Shown piece by piece: positions 54,169 to 62,167 of a stretch of 64,000 nucleotides of DNA. The translations under genes were made by a program, and so were the position numbers. Under the pieces are notes generated by a model that saw nothing but the letters and a program-made list of their open reading frames with translations, was not told the origin of the DNA and did not search any database. Source of the stretch: Cyanophora paradoxa. Lineage: Eukaryota; Glaucocystophyceae; Cyanophorales; Cyanophoraceae. How positions within the stretch are numbered: position 1 is the stretch's first letter; each line of letters starts with the position of its first letter. The stretch spans positions 124,001 to 188,000 of the forward strand of contig QPMI01000071.1 of NCBI GenBank assembly GCA_004431415.1. The letters run 5' to 3'.

Positions 54169-55453
54169 TTAAGTCAGTATATCGCGGTTTTGGCGCGTCC
54201 TGACACTTCTTAATGGACGCTCCCATGTGGAGATGATCATATCGTATCCGCAAGCGTTAGATGTAGATGATTTGGGAAGCTCAATAACATCTTCGAACTC
54301 AGACGCGTTTGGATTTAATGTGTAGTCTGTGAATTTGCTCATAATCGCGGTGCATCGCATACTGTCCATTAGCTCATCATCCAGGAACTCATAGCGATTG
54401 CCAGGGATAGCACCGGCTCCGTCATCTTCGACACCTTCGTCCCCATCGATCACGACCTCATGAACAGTTATAAAGGCATCATCGACACTGCCGCCAAAAT
54501 CATCGAAACCTTTGCGTAGTTTTTTCTGTTCCTCGGTTGGTGGTGTCTTAAAGAAGAACATCTCGTATGCTTGTCCGAACGTTTCGAGATATATAGCCAA
54601 TTCATCGTAGTTTTCGAGTAAACGGAAGATTGATTCTCTCTCTTCCGAATAATAACGATTTTGAGCGGTGAGAACTCCATACCGTTTATCGATTTTTGCC
54701 AGAGCAAAGTTTCGCAACACCCTCACCGAAACTGTCTCTCTTATATTCTCGTAGGTGACAAAGGTTCTGTCTTTTATATGTGTTCCGGGAATTCCGGGAA
54801 TAACAATTACCTCCGACGACCGAGCACCGGATCCAGGTCCCCATAGCTTGAACGTAATTGTTGCGAGAGTTTCCGGATCGTATGCGGCGATTGGATCGAG
54901 AATAGTGCGTTTAATCGCATCCTCTACCGCTTTTAGTTTACCTCTCTGCTGCTTCGCTTCGAGTTTCGCTTCTTTCGCTCTTTTCTGTTCTTGTTTGCGA
55001 TCGAAGCGCTGTAAACGCTTAGCCTCTTGTTCTTTTTGCTTTTGCTTTTCTATATTAACTTGGGTGCGAGCGGCGCGCTTCTCTTTCCGCTCTGCCCTGC
55101 GGAAAACGCGGGGATTAATGATGCCATTCAGAGTGTCCCGAATGTCGATCAGCGTTTGGAGCTTGGGCTTCCGATTCATTGTGTTGTGCATCGCCCAATG
55201 CGCCTGTTCTTCGGTTAGCAAATCCTGACTCAATCCCTGCATAATGTATCCGATAATTTCATCCCGAACATTGTTAGCGATTCTGTTGTTGCGCGCGGCA
55301 TCTCTATTAGTTCTTTTAAAATAACCGGAGAAAATAATTTCGGCGCAATCTACCAAATTCTCCTTTTCATACCCTTGTCGCCAATTCTTTAAGTGCTTTT
55401 TTGACGGATGCGGGGAATAAAAAGGGAGTTAAAAAATTAATCATTTTTTGCAT
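54169..55453 (-). CDS. Coiled-coil protein of unknown function before the polymerase
   Basis: The main frame covers 55356-54169, but its first codon would be TTG and the first in-frame ATG is at 55242. A better start may be ATG 55453, just after the stop of the upstream gene. It reads MQKMINFLTPFLFPASVKK and joins the main frame if one A too many is removed at 55397-55402 (T on the plus strand), giving about 427 residues. A long, strongly charged helical stretch (KEKRAARTQVNIEKQKQKEQ onward) is a coiled coil. The C-terminal half looks folded, with IVIPGIPGTHIKDRTFVTYE. It is translated just before the polymerase, with two bases between, so a replication or terminal-protein role is possible but unproved. 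Confidence 0.5.
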
Positions 55454-55470
55454 CGTGCGGATACTTTCCG

Positions 55471-55884
55471 CTACGAAGTTTTTGCGTTCTCGACGACATG
55501 CTTTCGGGGTCTTCCAGCGGGCTTTTGCGGTTGGGGTTTAGCGGGCGGATTCAGCTTTCGTTCCGCTCTTTTCCTGCGTTGGTATTCACGTGCCTTCTCT
55601 CGGATTTTCTCCCGATACTCTTCATCGTCTTGGTATCGCTGCTGTTTACGGATTGCAATCTTTTGTAGCTGCTCCGGGGTAAATACGGTCGCTTCCCCTG
55701 CGGCTAATCGCTCCTGCTTTTGTCTCTGATGCTTGTTTCGCTGCCGCTCGGCATCTTTCTCGCGTTTTACTCTCAGTTTCTCGGCTCTCTCCTCTTCTGT
55801 GAGCACCTTCTTCGGTCGCCCGGGTCTGCGCTTTTCCTGCTGTGCCGCCATTGCCTCTTGGTTCGAGATCTTGGGTTTCGCCAT
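55471..55884 (-). CDS. Basic AT-hook DNA-binding protein
   Basis: 137 residues, strongly basic. Two AT-hook-like cores are present, RRPGRPKK near residue 20 and PAGRPRK near residue 124. A charged helical middle (EEERAEKLRVKREKDAERQR onward) lies between them. AT-hooks bind the minor groove of AT-rich DNA, so it may package or organise the AT-rich viral genome. GGTTATAGTAA stands directly before the start. The order AT-hook, coiled coil, polymerase on one strand suggests co-expression. Confidence 0.6.
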   Translation of the reverse strand: MAKPKISNQEAMAAQQEKRRPGRPKKVLTEEERAEKLRVKREKDAERQRNKHQRQKQERLAAGEATVFTPEQLQKIAIRKQQRYQDDEEYREKIREKAREYQRRKRAERKLNPPAKPQPQKPAGRPRKHVVENAKTS

Positions 55885-55985
55885 TTACTATAACCGGAGA
55901 AAATAGTTTTTTGTCACTCTGTATTATTTCCCTTGCCCTTATATACCTTTTACCGAAACCTTCAATTTTTGCCCTCGGATCGATC

Positions 55986-56387
55986 TTAATAATCGTTCCA
56001 GACGGGTGTTTCTTGCGGCTGCGGATATTCATAACCTCCGTCCTCGCCTAACGCCATTCGATCCAGTGTCAGCATCGGATAAGGGGAATCAGCGCGAAAA
56101 TGCCCACCCAATATCTCAGGACATGAGCGCCTTCTAATATACTCTACGTTTACGTCCTCTATCTGAGCGGATTCGATATTGGAACTCATAGCCGCGGGCA
56201 CAGGCGACCCCCTTCGCGATCTTGGCGGGGCGTTCGTGTCAGTGTTCGAAATAACAGATAAGCGACGACCCCCATTGTCTTCGCCATCCGATATTTCAAT
56301 TTCTACGGTCGTGTCACAGCAAGGGCTGTGGCAATTAGACACTACATGAAGCTGAAACATTTCAATGCACTGACTGATAAAGTTCAT
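55986..56387 (-). CDS. Unknown acidic protein
   Basis: 133 residues with the start at ATG 56387 directly after CTCTTTATAGAAG, the promoter-like motif of the element. The sequence is mostly polar, with a cysteine/histidine-rich start (MFQLHVVSNCHSPCCD) that could bind metal and an acidic stretch (VEIEISDGEDNGGR). The rest looks disordered. No family recognised. It may be a virion or regulatory protein, judging only from its place among virion genes. Confidence 0.55.
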   Translation of the reverse strand: MNFISQCIEMFQLHVVSNCHSPCCDTTVEIEISDGEDNGGRRLSVISNTDTNAPPRSRRGSPVPAAMSSNIESAQIEDVNVEYIRRRSCPEILGGHFRADSPYPMLTLDRMALGEDGGYEYPQPQETPVWNDY

Positions 56388-56431
56388 CTTCTATAAAGAG
56401 TCGCAATAAAATAATCCTATGGTAACAGGAA

Positions 56432-56590
56432 ATGAGGCTGTTACTTGCTCGTGTGTTCCCATACGAGTTAGTCGACCTTATAATGCTGTTTATGGAGCCG
56501 ACCTGTCCCTTTTGCAGGGGAGTCCACATAAAGACCCGCTCTAAATACGGGCGGGTTCAGCTTTGCCTTGCGGATATTCACAGTCATTAG
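56432..56590 (+). CDS. Small CxxC protein
   Basis: 52 codons on the plus strand between two minus-strand genes. It reads MRLLLARVFPYELVDLIMLF, then EPTCPFCRGVHIKTRSKY. The amphipathic FPYELVDLIMLF followed by a CxxC pair resembles the start of small F-box-like or zinc proteins of protist viruses, but similarity at this length is weak. It overlaps the end of the next gene by four bases. Confidence 0.35.
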   Translation: MRLLLARVFPYELVDLIMLFMEPTCPFCRGVHIKTRSKYGRVQLCLADIHSH

Positions 56591-57270
56591 CGGATATGGC
56601 GTTTACCACCGAGCATCGCCGCGAAATTCGCTGGTGCAGTCGGCACTATATGTGCATATTGCGGGGCAACCGATTGCTGACGCGTTACGGCTTGCGCATC
56701 TGTCTTTTCCTCCTTTTTAATCTCCTCTACGTCGACCTTTTGCTTTAATCCGAGTTTCGAGATCTCTTTCTTTACGAGACCCTTTAATTTCTTGCGTTCG
56801 TTATAATCTTGCATCCATTTCTCGTAGTTTGACACTTTCATTTCAAGGTCTCGCACTTTCTCTTCGAAGCTCATGACAACGTCGACAGGAACTGTGTGTT
56901 TTTGATAGGATCCGCGCTTTTTGAGCTCGGTTTCGGCGGCTTTCGGGACGTCTTGTGTCTTGTGCTGGCTTGCAACAACTTGCGCTTTTAATACTTTGTC
57001 GGTTGCTTCATCGACGGAGCCGCCTCCAATCTGTGGTTTTACAGTAGCTAAATCCTCCATTTGTCGTTTACCGCTATCTTGGTTGCCCTTGTCCGCGGTG
57101 GCACTCGCAATAATCGCCTCTTGCTTGGCGACCTCCTCTGGCGAAGTGTCTATAAGATATTCGGGCATTTCGAGACCGCCGCCCGACGTTAATCCAGACT
57201 CTTCAAGTCCGCGATTAGGATTACCAGAAGCGACCGTTTGAATGGTTTGAGGCTTCTTTCGGTATACCAT
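56587..57270 (-). CDS. Unknown coiled-coil protein, possible virion component
   Basis: 227 residues. A basic start (MVYRKKPQTIQTVASGNPN) is followed by a disordered middle, then a helical segment (VVMSFEEKVRDLEMKVSNYE) likely to form a coiled coil. The C-terminus reads HIVPTAPANFAAMLGGKRHI. It stops two bases before... the ATPase gene ends at 57273, so the two are nearly contiguous on the same strand. Proteins of this make-up beside packaging genes are often scaffold or minor virion proteins, which is an inference from position. Confidence 0.5.
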   Translation of the reverse strand: MVYRKKPQTIQTVASGNPNRGLEESGLTSGGGLEMPEYLIDTSPEEVAKQEAIIASATADKGNQDSGKRQMEDLATVKPQIGGGSVDEATDKVLKAQVVASQHKTQDVPKAAETELKKRGSYQKHTVPVDVVMSFEEKVRDLEMKVSNYEKWMQDYNERKKLKGLVKKEISKLGLKQKVDVEEIKKEEKTDAQAVTRQQSVAPQYAHIVPTAPANFAAMLGGKRHIR

Positions 57271-57272
57271 GA

Positions 57273-58139
57273 TTATCTTCTCTTACATTTGATTAACATT
57301 TTCTTTTTCTTAGGCGAAATTTGGGAAAGTTTGGGGATACCTTCAAGCTCACGCTCAAATTTGGATAAAGTTTTGCATACAGTTGTCGAATCTTTGACAG
57401 GCGGCGGTTTTGTCGCTTGCTCCTCTTGCTGTTTTCGCTTCTTTTCTTCAAAAGCCGCCCGCTTGTGGAACTTAGTAAACGGATGGTCATCGATCATATC
57501 GGCTTTTTCGACCCACCATCGCACAGAATACCCGGTATTATCGTGAATGATCGCTTGGTAGCTATGACAGAATTCTTGGAACATGCGCTTAAAACTCTCT
57601 TTATCCATGTTCCCGAACTCTTCGTGATATGCTTCAAACTCTCGCATGTTTGACCAGCTTAGGAATATGATATACTCCGCATTGCTGCGAATGATCGTTG
57701 AAAGCTTTGTTAGTTTCTGCGATATTAGCGCCACGGAACAAAACGTATGACGACCTTGCGCCATCAATTTATTTAGCAAATGATCGCGCGAAAGATCGAT
57801 AGTTCCGGACTCCAAACAATCGTCGAGCACAATGAGAATATTCTTTGGTTTCTTACCCGCAATGATAGCCTTCTTGCGGGCTTCTATGATCGACTCTACA
57901 TATTCCGGTTTCCAGGTATCATGCACTTCGTCTGTAATTTGTCCCCAGAAACCGTTGAAACTCGTTGGACAAAAGACCAGAACGTATGAGATCTGGTCTT
58001 CGAGTTCTTTGATCAGCCACTTTAAGAATACCGATTTACCACAATTGGTTTTCGCCAATAGGAGAAATCGTGCGGGAAGTTTCACCCTCTGTTTCGGGTT
58101 CCATTCTTCGAGATCTATGGGCGTCGTCCCTTTTTGCAT
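57273..58139 (-). CDS. A32-like genome packaging ATPase
   Basis: 288 residues. Walker A is LLLAKTNCGKSVFLKWLI (about residues 26-43), and Walker B is ILIVLDDCLESG (101-112). Between them lies LVFCPTSFNGFWGQI, and after them VALISQKLTKLSTIIRSNAE with the sensor position. This is the arrangement of the FtsK/HerA-type packaging ATPases of polinton-like viruses, virophages and large DNA viruses, which pump DNA into the capsid. TTTTTATAGTGAAAGA precedes ATG 58139. It belongs with the capsid genes to its right as the morphogenesis module. Confidence 0.85.
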   Translation of the reverse strand: MQKGTTPIDLEEWNPKQRVKLPARFLLLAKTNCGKSVFLKWLIKELEDQISYVLVFCPTSFNGFWGQITDEVHDTWKPEYVESIIEARKKAIIAGKKPKNILIVLDDCLESGTIDLSRDHLLNKLMAQGRHTFCSVALISQKLTKLSTIIRSNAEYIIFLSWSNMREFEAYHEEFGNMDKESFKRMFQEFCHSYQAIIHDNTGYSVRWWVEKADMIDDHPFTKFHKRAAFEEKKRKQQEEQATKPPPVKDSTTVCKTLSKFERELEGIPKLSQISPKKKKMLIKCKRR

Positions 58140-58189
58140 TCTTTCACTATAAAAACAATAGAAAAATAAGACTGACTGTGGTAATTGGT

Positions 58190-58939
58190 TTAGATTTCGT
58201 TTAGGATCGCTTTATCACCCAGAATTGCGGCGGCTTTCTCATTGTAAAATCGAGCTGCGTCTTCCTTTGTGTCACATATTTTGCGCCATCTCTGTTTGTT
58301 ATGCATGAAATTCGCTTCCCACTTTCCAGATCTCGTTTGATTGACACCACGATAACCACTCGAATTCGTTGATTTCAGCAATCTACGAGTTAGATTTACA
58401 GGATCCACATCATTAAGAACCGCAAGATCGCCGAACAGTTCGGTTGCTTTTGCATTGTATGCTGCTGCGGCTTCTTCTTTCGTGTTGAAGCATCCGAGAT
58501 TATAAGAAATTCCGTTCTTTTGAATTTCAGCTCTCCATTTTCCAGTGTCTTTTCTCTGCATCACTCCTTTGAGACCTGACTTATTTGTTCGTCTCACGCC
58601 AGTGTGAATAACACTCTCTTGTGGAGTTAAGAAGCGAAGATTGCAACGCCTATTATCCAGTTTGTCTCTACTGATGTGATCTACAAAGTGCCCATCGCGG
58701 CTTCCCATAATCCATTTGTGAAGGTATATGACTTTTTTGCTGTCCACTTGCAACTCCGTTGGTATCCAACCAAAAGGGTAAGTGTCTTCTTTTGTTCTAG
58801 GACAACAGCGAAGATACCACTTACTGATTTTCATGACATGCTCATAGTCCGCTTCGTCCACAAGCGCGAATTTACCTTCTCCAAACTTCCCACAAAGTGC
58901 AATTCGCCGAATGCCTTCCATTTGTCCGCCGTATTCCAT
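58190..58939 (-). CDS. HNH endonuclease with two AP2 domains
   Basis: 249 residues. The N-terminal strand pair (KFALVDEADYEHVMKISKWY) and VDHISRDKLDNRRCNLRFLT form the HNH_3 nuclease, with the conserved H, N and N. Two AP2-type DNA-binding domains follow (SGLKGVMQRKDTGKWRAEI and SGYRGVNQTRSGKWEANF, each with a YNAKATELFG-like end). This is the layout of free-standing homing-type endonucleases of phages and protist viruses. Its place between the packaging ATPase and capsid genes suggests insertion as a selfish gene, though it could have been adopted by the virus. Confidence 0.85.
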   Translation of the reverse strand: MEYGGQMEGIRRIALCGKFGEGKFALVDEADYEHVMKISKWYLRCCPRTKEDTYPFGWIPTELQVDSKKVIYLHKWIMGSRDGHFVDHISRDKLDNRRCNLRFLTPQESVIHTGVRRTNKSGLKGVMQRKDTGKWRAEIQKNGISYNLGCFNTKEEAAAAYNAKATELFGDLAVLNDVDPVNLTRRLLKSTNSSGYRGVNQTRSGKWEANFMHNKQRWRKICDTKEDAARFYNEKAAAILGDKAILNEI

Positions 58940-59011
58940 AATACTGTAAATCGTCTTGTCCTTAAATGGGCAAAAGATAAAAAGAATGTCATTTTTTGTC
59001 CGCCGAATTCC

Positions 59012-60325
59012 TCATGAAGATACTCTTCGGATTCCGTCGGCACCAATTATCATTATGTTATGAGCAAGGGCAATGCACTGAATTTGCATCTTCTGATAAG
59101 CGGCACCCGCATACCATTCTGATGAACCTTCGGCTGCCGTTGTGACACCGTTGAATTCGAAGACCAGATCGAACGCCGATGTGCCTGTGGCATCGATGTA
59201 GCCCGTGTTCTCTTGGTTGAGAAGCGACGCCTTTCCGTTTCCAGCACCGAAGTAAATGCCAGTGAGAGCGGGGTAGCTTGTGCTCTCGGTAAAGATCGCC
59301 GAATTATATTTATCTTGAAGTTCGGTCGCGGCAATCATGAGAGGAAGCGAAGTATTCGAGTAAAGGCGGTTATTGTTGAGTTCCACATAGAAGCTTACGG
59401 CGTTGGTTCTGAGTGCACGAGGAGCCAGAACCGAGAGAGTTCCGTTGTTCACCTTTGTCTTTGCGTTTTGGCGCACAGAGAATACGAGAGTGTGGATGAG
59501 ACCCGCCCCTGTGAGTTGCGAGAGATTGACTCGCGAACCGGAGGCGGTCGGCTGGAAATCTGTGTGTAGGAAACCGATTTCGTTGTAGGGGATCGCGATG
59601 CCAGTCGATTTAACACGGGCAATGGTCTCAGATACAACCGCCTCATCGGCATTTACGACCTTGCAAATAACGCGGGGTTTCAGCACTTGAAGGGAAGCGC
59701 CATTGTTGGTTACCGCAATATTAGCAACATTGTTCGTGTCCTCAATGATACCATCCCCTTGCGCCTTGAATTCGATTTCCACTGTGATCTCAGAGTTCAG
59801 AGCGCAAAGTGGGAACATTGCCTTTTCGAAAGGAGAGGGTAAATCGATTTCGTAGGTTCCACCGACAGTGTTACCAGCGGTTCCGACAAGACCACCCACA
59901 TAGCGAAGTTTCTTATCGAGTTCGCCCTGTTCAGTCATCAGTAGAAAATACTGGGTGACGAAATCTTCCGGGACAACATAGCGGAATGAAGCGTGAGAGA
60001 TTTCAATGCGCTTAATTAGCGATCCAATAACGCGAAGGTAGCCAGTAGTTCCGGCGACACCATTCGTGAGATCAGTGAGGGTGATCGGGTTAAGATCGAG
60101 TTGCAGCGCGAGACCATTCAGGAAATGGTAGCGGGGGATTTTGAAAACTACTCGGTTACCGAGGGCATTGGTTGGTTCGGTATCGGGGGCGACCAGAACT
60201 CGAAGTGGCTTAGTGCCAGAGGACGTTCCAATGACCAGCGACTTGTTTAGGAAATAATCCTTGTAGTCATCGGTGGTGAGCATAGATTTCAGCGTTGGGC
60301 GCTGGAATTGGCTGTTAGTCTCCAT
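59012..60325 (-). CDS. Probable major capsid protein (double jelly roll)
   Basis: 437 residues, the usual size of polinton-like virus major capsid proteins. It is rich in beta-strand patterns (GNRVVFKIPRYHFLNGLALQ; VGGTYEIDLPSPFEKAMFPL; ITVEIEFKAQGDGI; NAVSFYVELNNNRLYSNTSL) and has the smooth, uncharged composition of a capsid protein. It ends NIMIIGADGIRRVSS. It lies between the packaging ATPase side and the minor structural genes, as in related viruses. The identification rests on size, composition and gene order; no short signature motif proves it. AAGATAAGAGAAG lies upstream of the start. Confidence 0.7.
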   Translation of the reverse strand: METNSQFQRPTLKSMLTTDDYKDYFLNKSLVIGTSSGTKPLRVLVAPDTEPTNALGNRVVFKIPRYHFLNGLALQLDLNPITLTDLTNGVAGTTGYLRVIGSLIKRIEISHASFRYVVPEDFVTQYFLLMTEQGELDKKLRYVGGLVGTAGNTVGGTYEIDLPSPFEKAMFPLCALNSEITVEIEFKAQGDGIIEDTNNVANIAVTNNGASLQVLKPRVICKVVNADEAVVSETIARVKSTGIAIPYNEIGFLHTDFQPTASGSRVNLSQLTGAGLIHTLVFSVRQNAKTKVNNGTLSVLAPRALRTNAVSFYVELNNNRLYSNTSLPLMIAATELQDKYNSAIFTESTSYPALTGIYFGAGNGKASLLNQENTGYIDATGTSAFDLVFEFNGVTTAAEGSSEWYAGAAYQKMQIQCIALAHNIMIIGADGIRRVSS

Positions 60326-60372
60326 GAGCGTTTCTTCTCTTATCTTTGGGATCAGAAAATAATTTAAAGGGC

Positions 60373-61299
60373 TTAGTAGAAATTCATTTCGGGCGGTGCG
60401 TCGTAGGTTTCGATTTCAAAAGTGAAATAATGCGCCCAACCCCCGAAATCTAAGAGAGCGCCATCATGGTCGATGAGTTTAATCGTCAAGCGGTCGAACG
60501 ATTTTAATTCGCGGAATTCACGAATGAGAGGCACCGTAGTGGACGTGTCGAAGTGGTAGATATCACCGTGTTCGAGTTCCTGTGGGATTGGAATGCGTAT
60601 GAAATAACCATCGACGTGCTTGTTCACTGAGCGAATAAACGGCGCAAATTCGTCAATATATAGCCAGATCATCGCCGCCGGGGTCTCATCTCCACGAGTA
60701 TAGCCACGAATGCGTCGATTGAGTGTCACAGTTCCCGTCCCAGGATTAAACACAAGGAATGTATCGCTTGCAAGAGGGGTAAATGTCTCGTAAACATATA
60801 GTTGAATTTCTTTGAAACCGAATATTGCGAGTTTCTTAGCGATTGCTTTGCGGTTACTGGATTTTCTGAGTGTGGCTTCGGAAGCCTGAGAGAACTTGAA
60901 CCAAAAGTTACTATCACTGAAAAACTCATAGATCTTTGAAGTAGTATTATAGCGGCATTTAATATATTTTCCACCGAAATCTGAAAGGCGAGCTGCTTCG
61001 AGTCTTTCTGTGACTTTTGCGGCAAGGTCGTCTTTGGTGTAAAATCCTTTGGGGATTGTGATGGTCACGAATCCGGAATCCGAAGCTGTGACCGAGAAAT
61101 AGAGTTCCATGCGCTCGATGGTTGCACCAGTGGCATCGATATCGTTCGTCACAGTCGAAAGAACATTGGGAACCGTTGCCTGCACCAGGCGCACCGATTT
61201 TACGTTGTCATAGCGACGGGGTAATGTCACTACATACTGGTTTGGCTGAGTAAACTCCTCATCGCGATCATCGCTCGAAAAGCTCAGGTATTCTTTCAT
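60373..61299 (-). CDS. Minor capsid/penton-like protein 1
   Basis: The start is set at ATG 61299 (MKEYLSFSSDDRDEEFTQPN). The longer frame to 61431 would run into the divergent gene and has no matching motif. The protein has 308 residues. The N-terminus fits the pattern S-x-D-x-R-D ... V-T-L-P-x-x-Y-x-N-V-x-x-V-R-L-x-x-A-x-x-P, also present in the divergent neighbour. It is beta-rich throughout and ends APPEMNFY. This pairs with the major capsid gene and suggests a penton or vertex protein. The promoter would have to lie in the 16 bases shared with the neighbour: TATTATAGTAAG precedes this ATG. Confidence 0.6.
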   Translation of the reverse strand: MKEYLSFSSDDRDEEFTQPNQYVVTLPRRYDNVKSVRLVQATVPNVLSTVTNDIDATGATIERMELYFSVTASDSGFVTITIPKGFYTKDDLAAKVTERLEAARLSDFGGKYIKCRYNTTSKIYEFFSDSNFWFKFSQASEATLRKSSNRKAIAKKLAIFGFKEIQLYVYETFTPLASDTFLVFNPGTGTVTLNRRIRGYTRGDETPAAMIWLYIDEFAPFIRSVNKHVDGYFIRIPIPQELEHGDIYHFDTSTTVPLIREFRELKSFDRLTIKLIDHDGALLDFGGWAHYFTFEIETYDAPPEMNFY

Positions 61300-61315
61300 C
61301 TTACTATAATAGATT
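61300..61315. promoter_or_regulatory. 16-bp divergent promoter between the two minor capsid genes
   Basis: Only 16 bases separate two opposite start codons. They read CTTACTATAATAGATT on the plus strand, which contains TATAAT one way and TATTATAGTAAG the other. The motif TTATA(G/A) close before ATG recurs at other genes of the element (47771, 55884, 56387, 58139, 63705), so this is the likely promoter for both genes, with extremely short leaders. Confidence 0.5.
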
Positions 61316-62160
61316 ATGAAAAGAATAACAATAAATTGCGACAGTAGAGACCTTGAAAACGGCGTGCTGCACTTGAAAACGCGCCTTAATAATGTAAGGC
61401 GATTTCGTGTGCTATCAGCTGAGATTCCCAATAGCTCTTATGTTGTTCCGCCCGATCAGACAATAACTATAACGCTTCTGAACGAAGAGCCCACAGTAAT
61501 CCCCGCATCCAAAATGATAGCACCGATTCCCAGCATAAACGATTATTATTACGTCGATGCTGATAACGAACGATATCCGAAAGAGAGAGCTCTAAACAGT
61601 GATGCTATACTCGGATTTGCGGGCGGTTCTTTTAATCCACTCGGTCTCTTCCCGGTCTCCTATTCTCTCGCTCTGTCTACGAACCGCTTCGTTTTCTCAT
61701 CTCCGAATAGCCCGTTTACATTAGAGTCCTCAGACCAGGAGTTCTGTGATTGTCTCGGCATAGAACCGGAGTGGTTTACGCCAGCACACCAGAACCAGTG
61801 CCGGTTCCACTCAGAGATTACCCCAGTCGCTACGCGATTATATGCCCGAAAATGGTCGACTTTAATGCAATTCCATATATTTACCTTGATATCGAAGAGC
61901 TCCGCCCGTTTTCCAAATTCGCAGCGGTTACAGGTAGACTGAACAATGTCGACGACTCCTATCTATTGCGAATTCAGATGAACTCGGACTTTGGTAGATA
62001 TTCCTTTTACCACGAACCGAGCGCAAGCATCCCTTTCGTAAATGTCACATCGCAACTCGATTTAGATCGTCTCACAATTTCGCTTCGAAAATGGCGGGGC
62101 TCTGTTGCGGATATAAACGGTCTCTCATACTCGTTTCAGCTGGAAGTGATCACGGATTAA
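61316..62160 (+). CDS. Minor capsid/penton-like protein 2 (one frame break)
   Basis: The start at 61316 (MKRITINCDSRDLENGVLHL) is followed by NVRRFRVLSAEIPNSSYVV, the same N-terminal pattern as the divergent gene at 61299, so the two are paralogues. The frame breaks at the TTT run 61775-61777. With one more T, EWF continues into VPVPLRDYPSRYAIICPKMV and the beta-rich C-terminal half ending LSYSFQLEVITD at 62160. Total about 281 residues. Like its partner it is probably a minor capsid protein. Its stop is seven bases from the stop of the convergent patatin gene. Confidence 0.6.
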
Positions 62161-62167
62161 GCGCTGT

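Noticed and set aside
54167-54253. Start at 54253 for the polymerase-helicase protein
   Set aside because: It overlaps the upstream gene by 85 bases; ATG 54166 follows that gene's stop by two bases.
59012-60325. Naming the major capsid protein as certain
   Set aside because: No diagnostic motif is visible by eye. Size, composition and neighbours support it, so it is called probable only.
61300-61431. Longer start at 61431 for minor capsid protein 1
   Set aside because: It would overlap the divergent gene and adds a hydrophobic stretch not seen in the paralogue; ATG 61299 gives matching N-termini.
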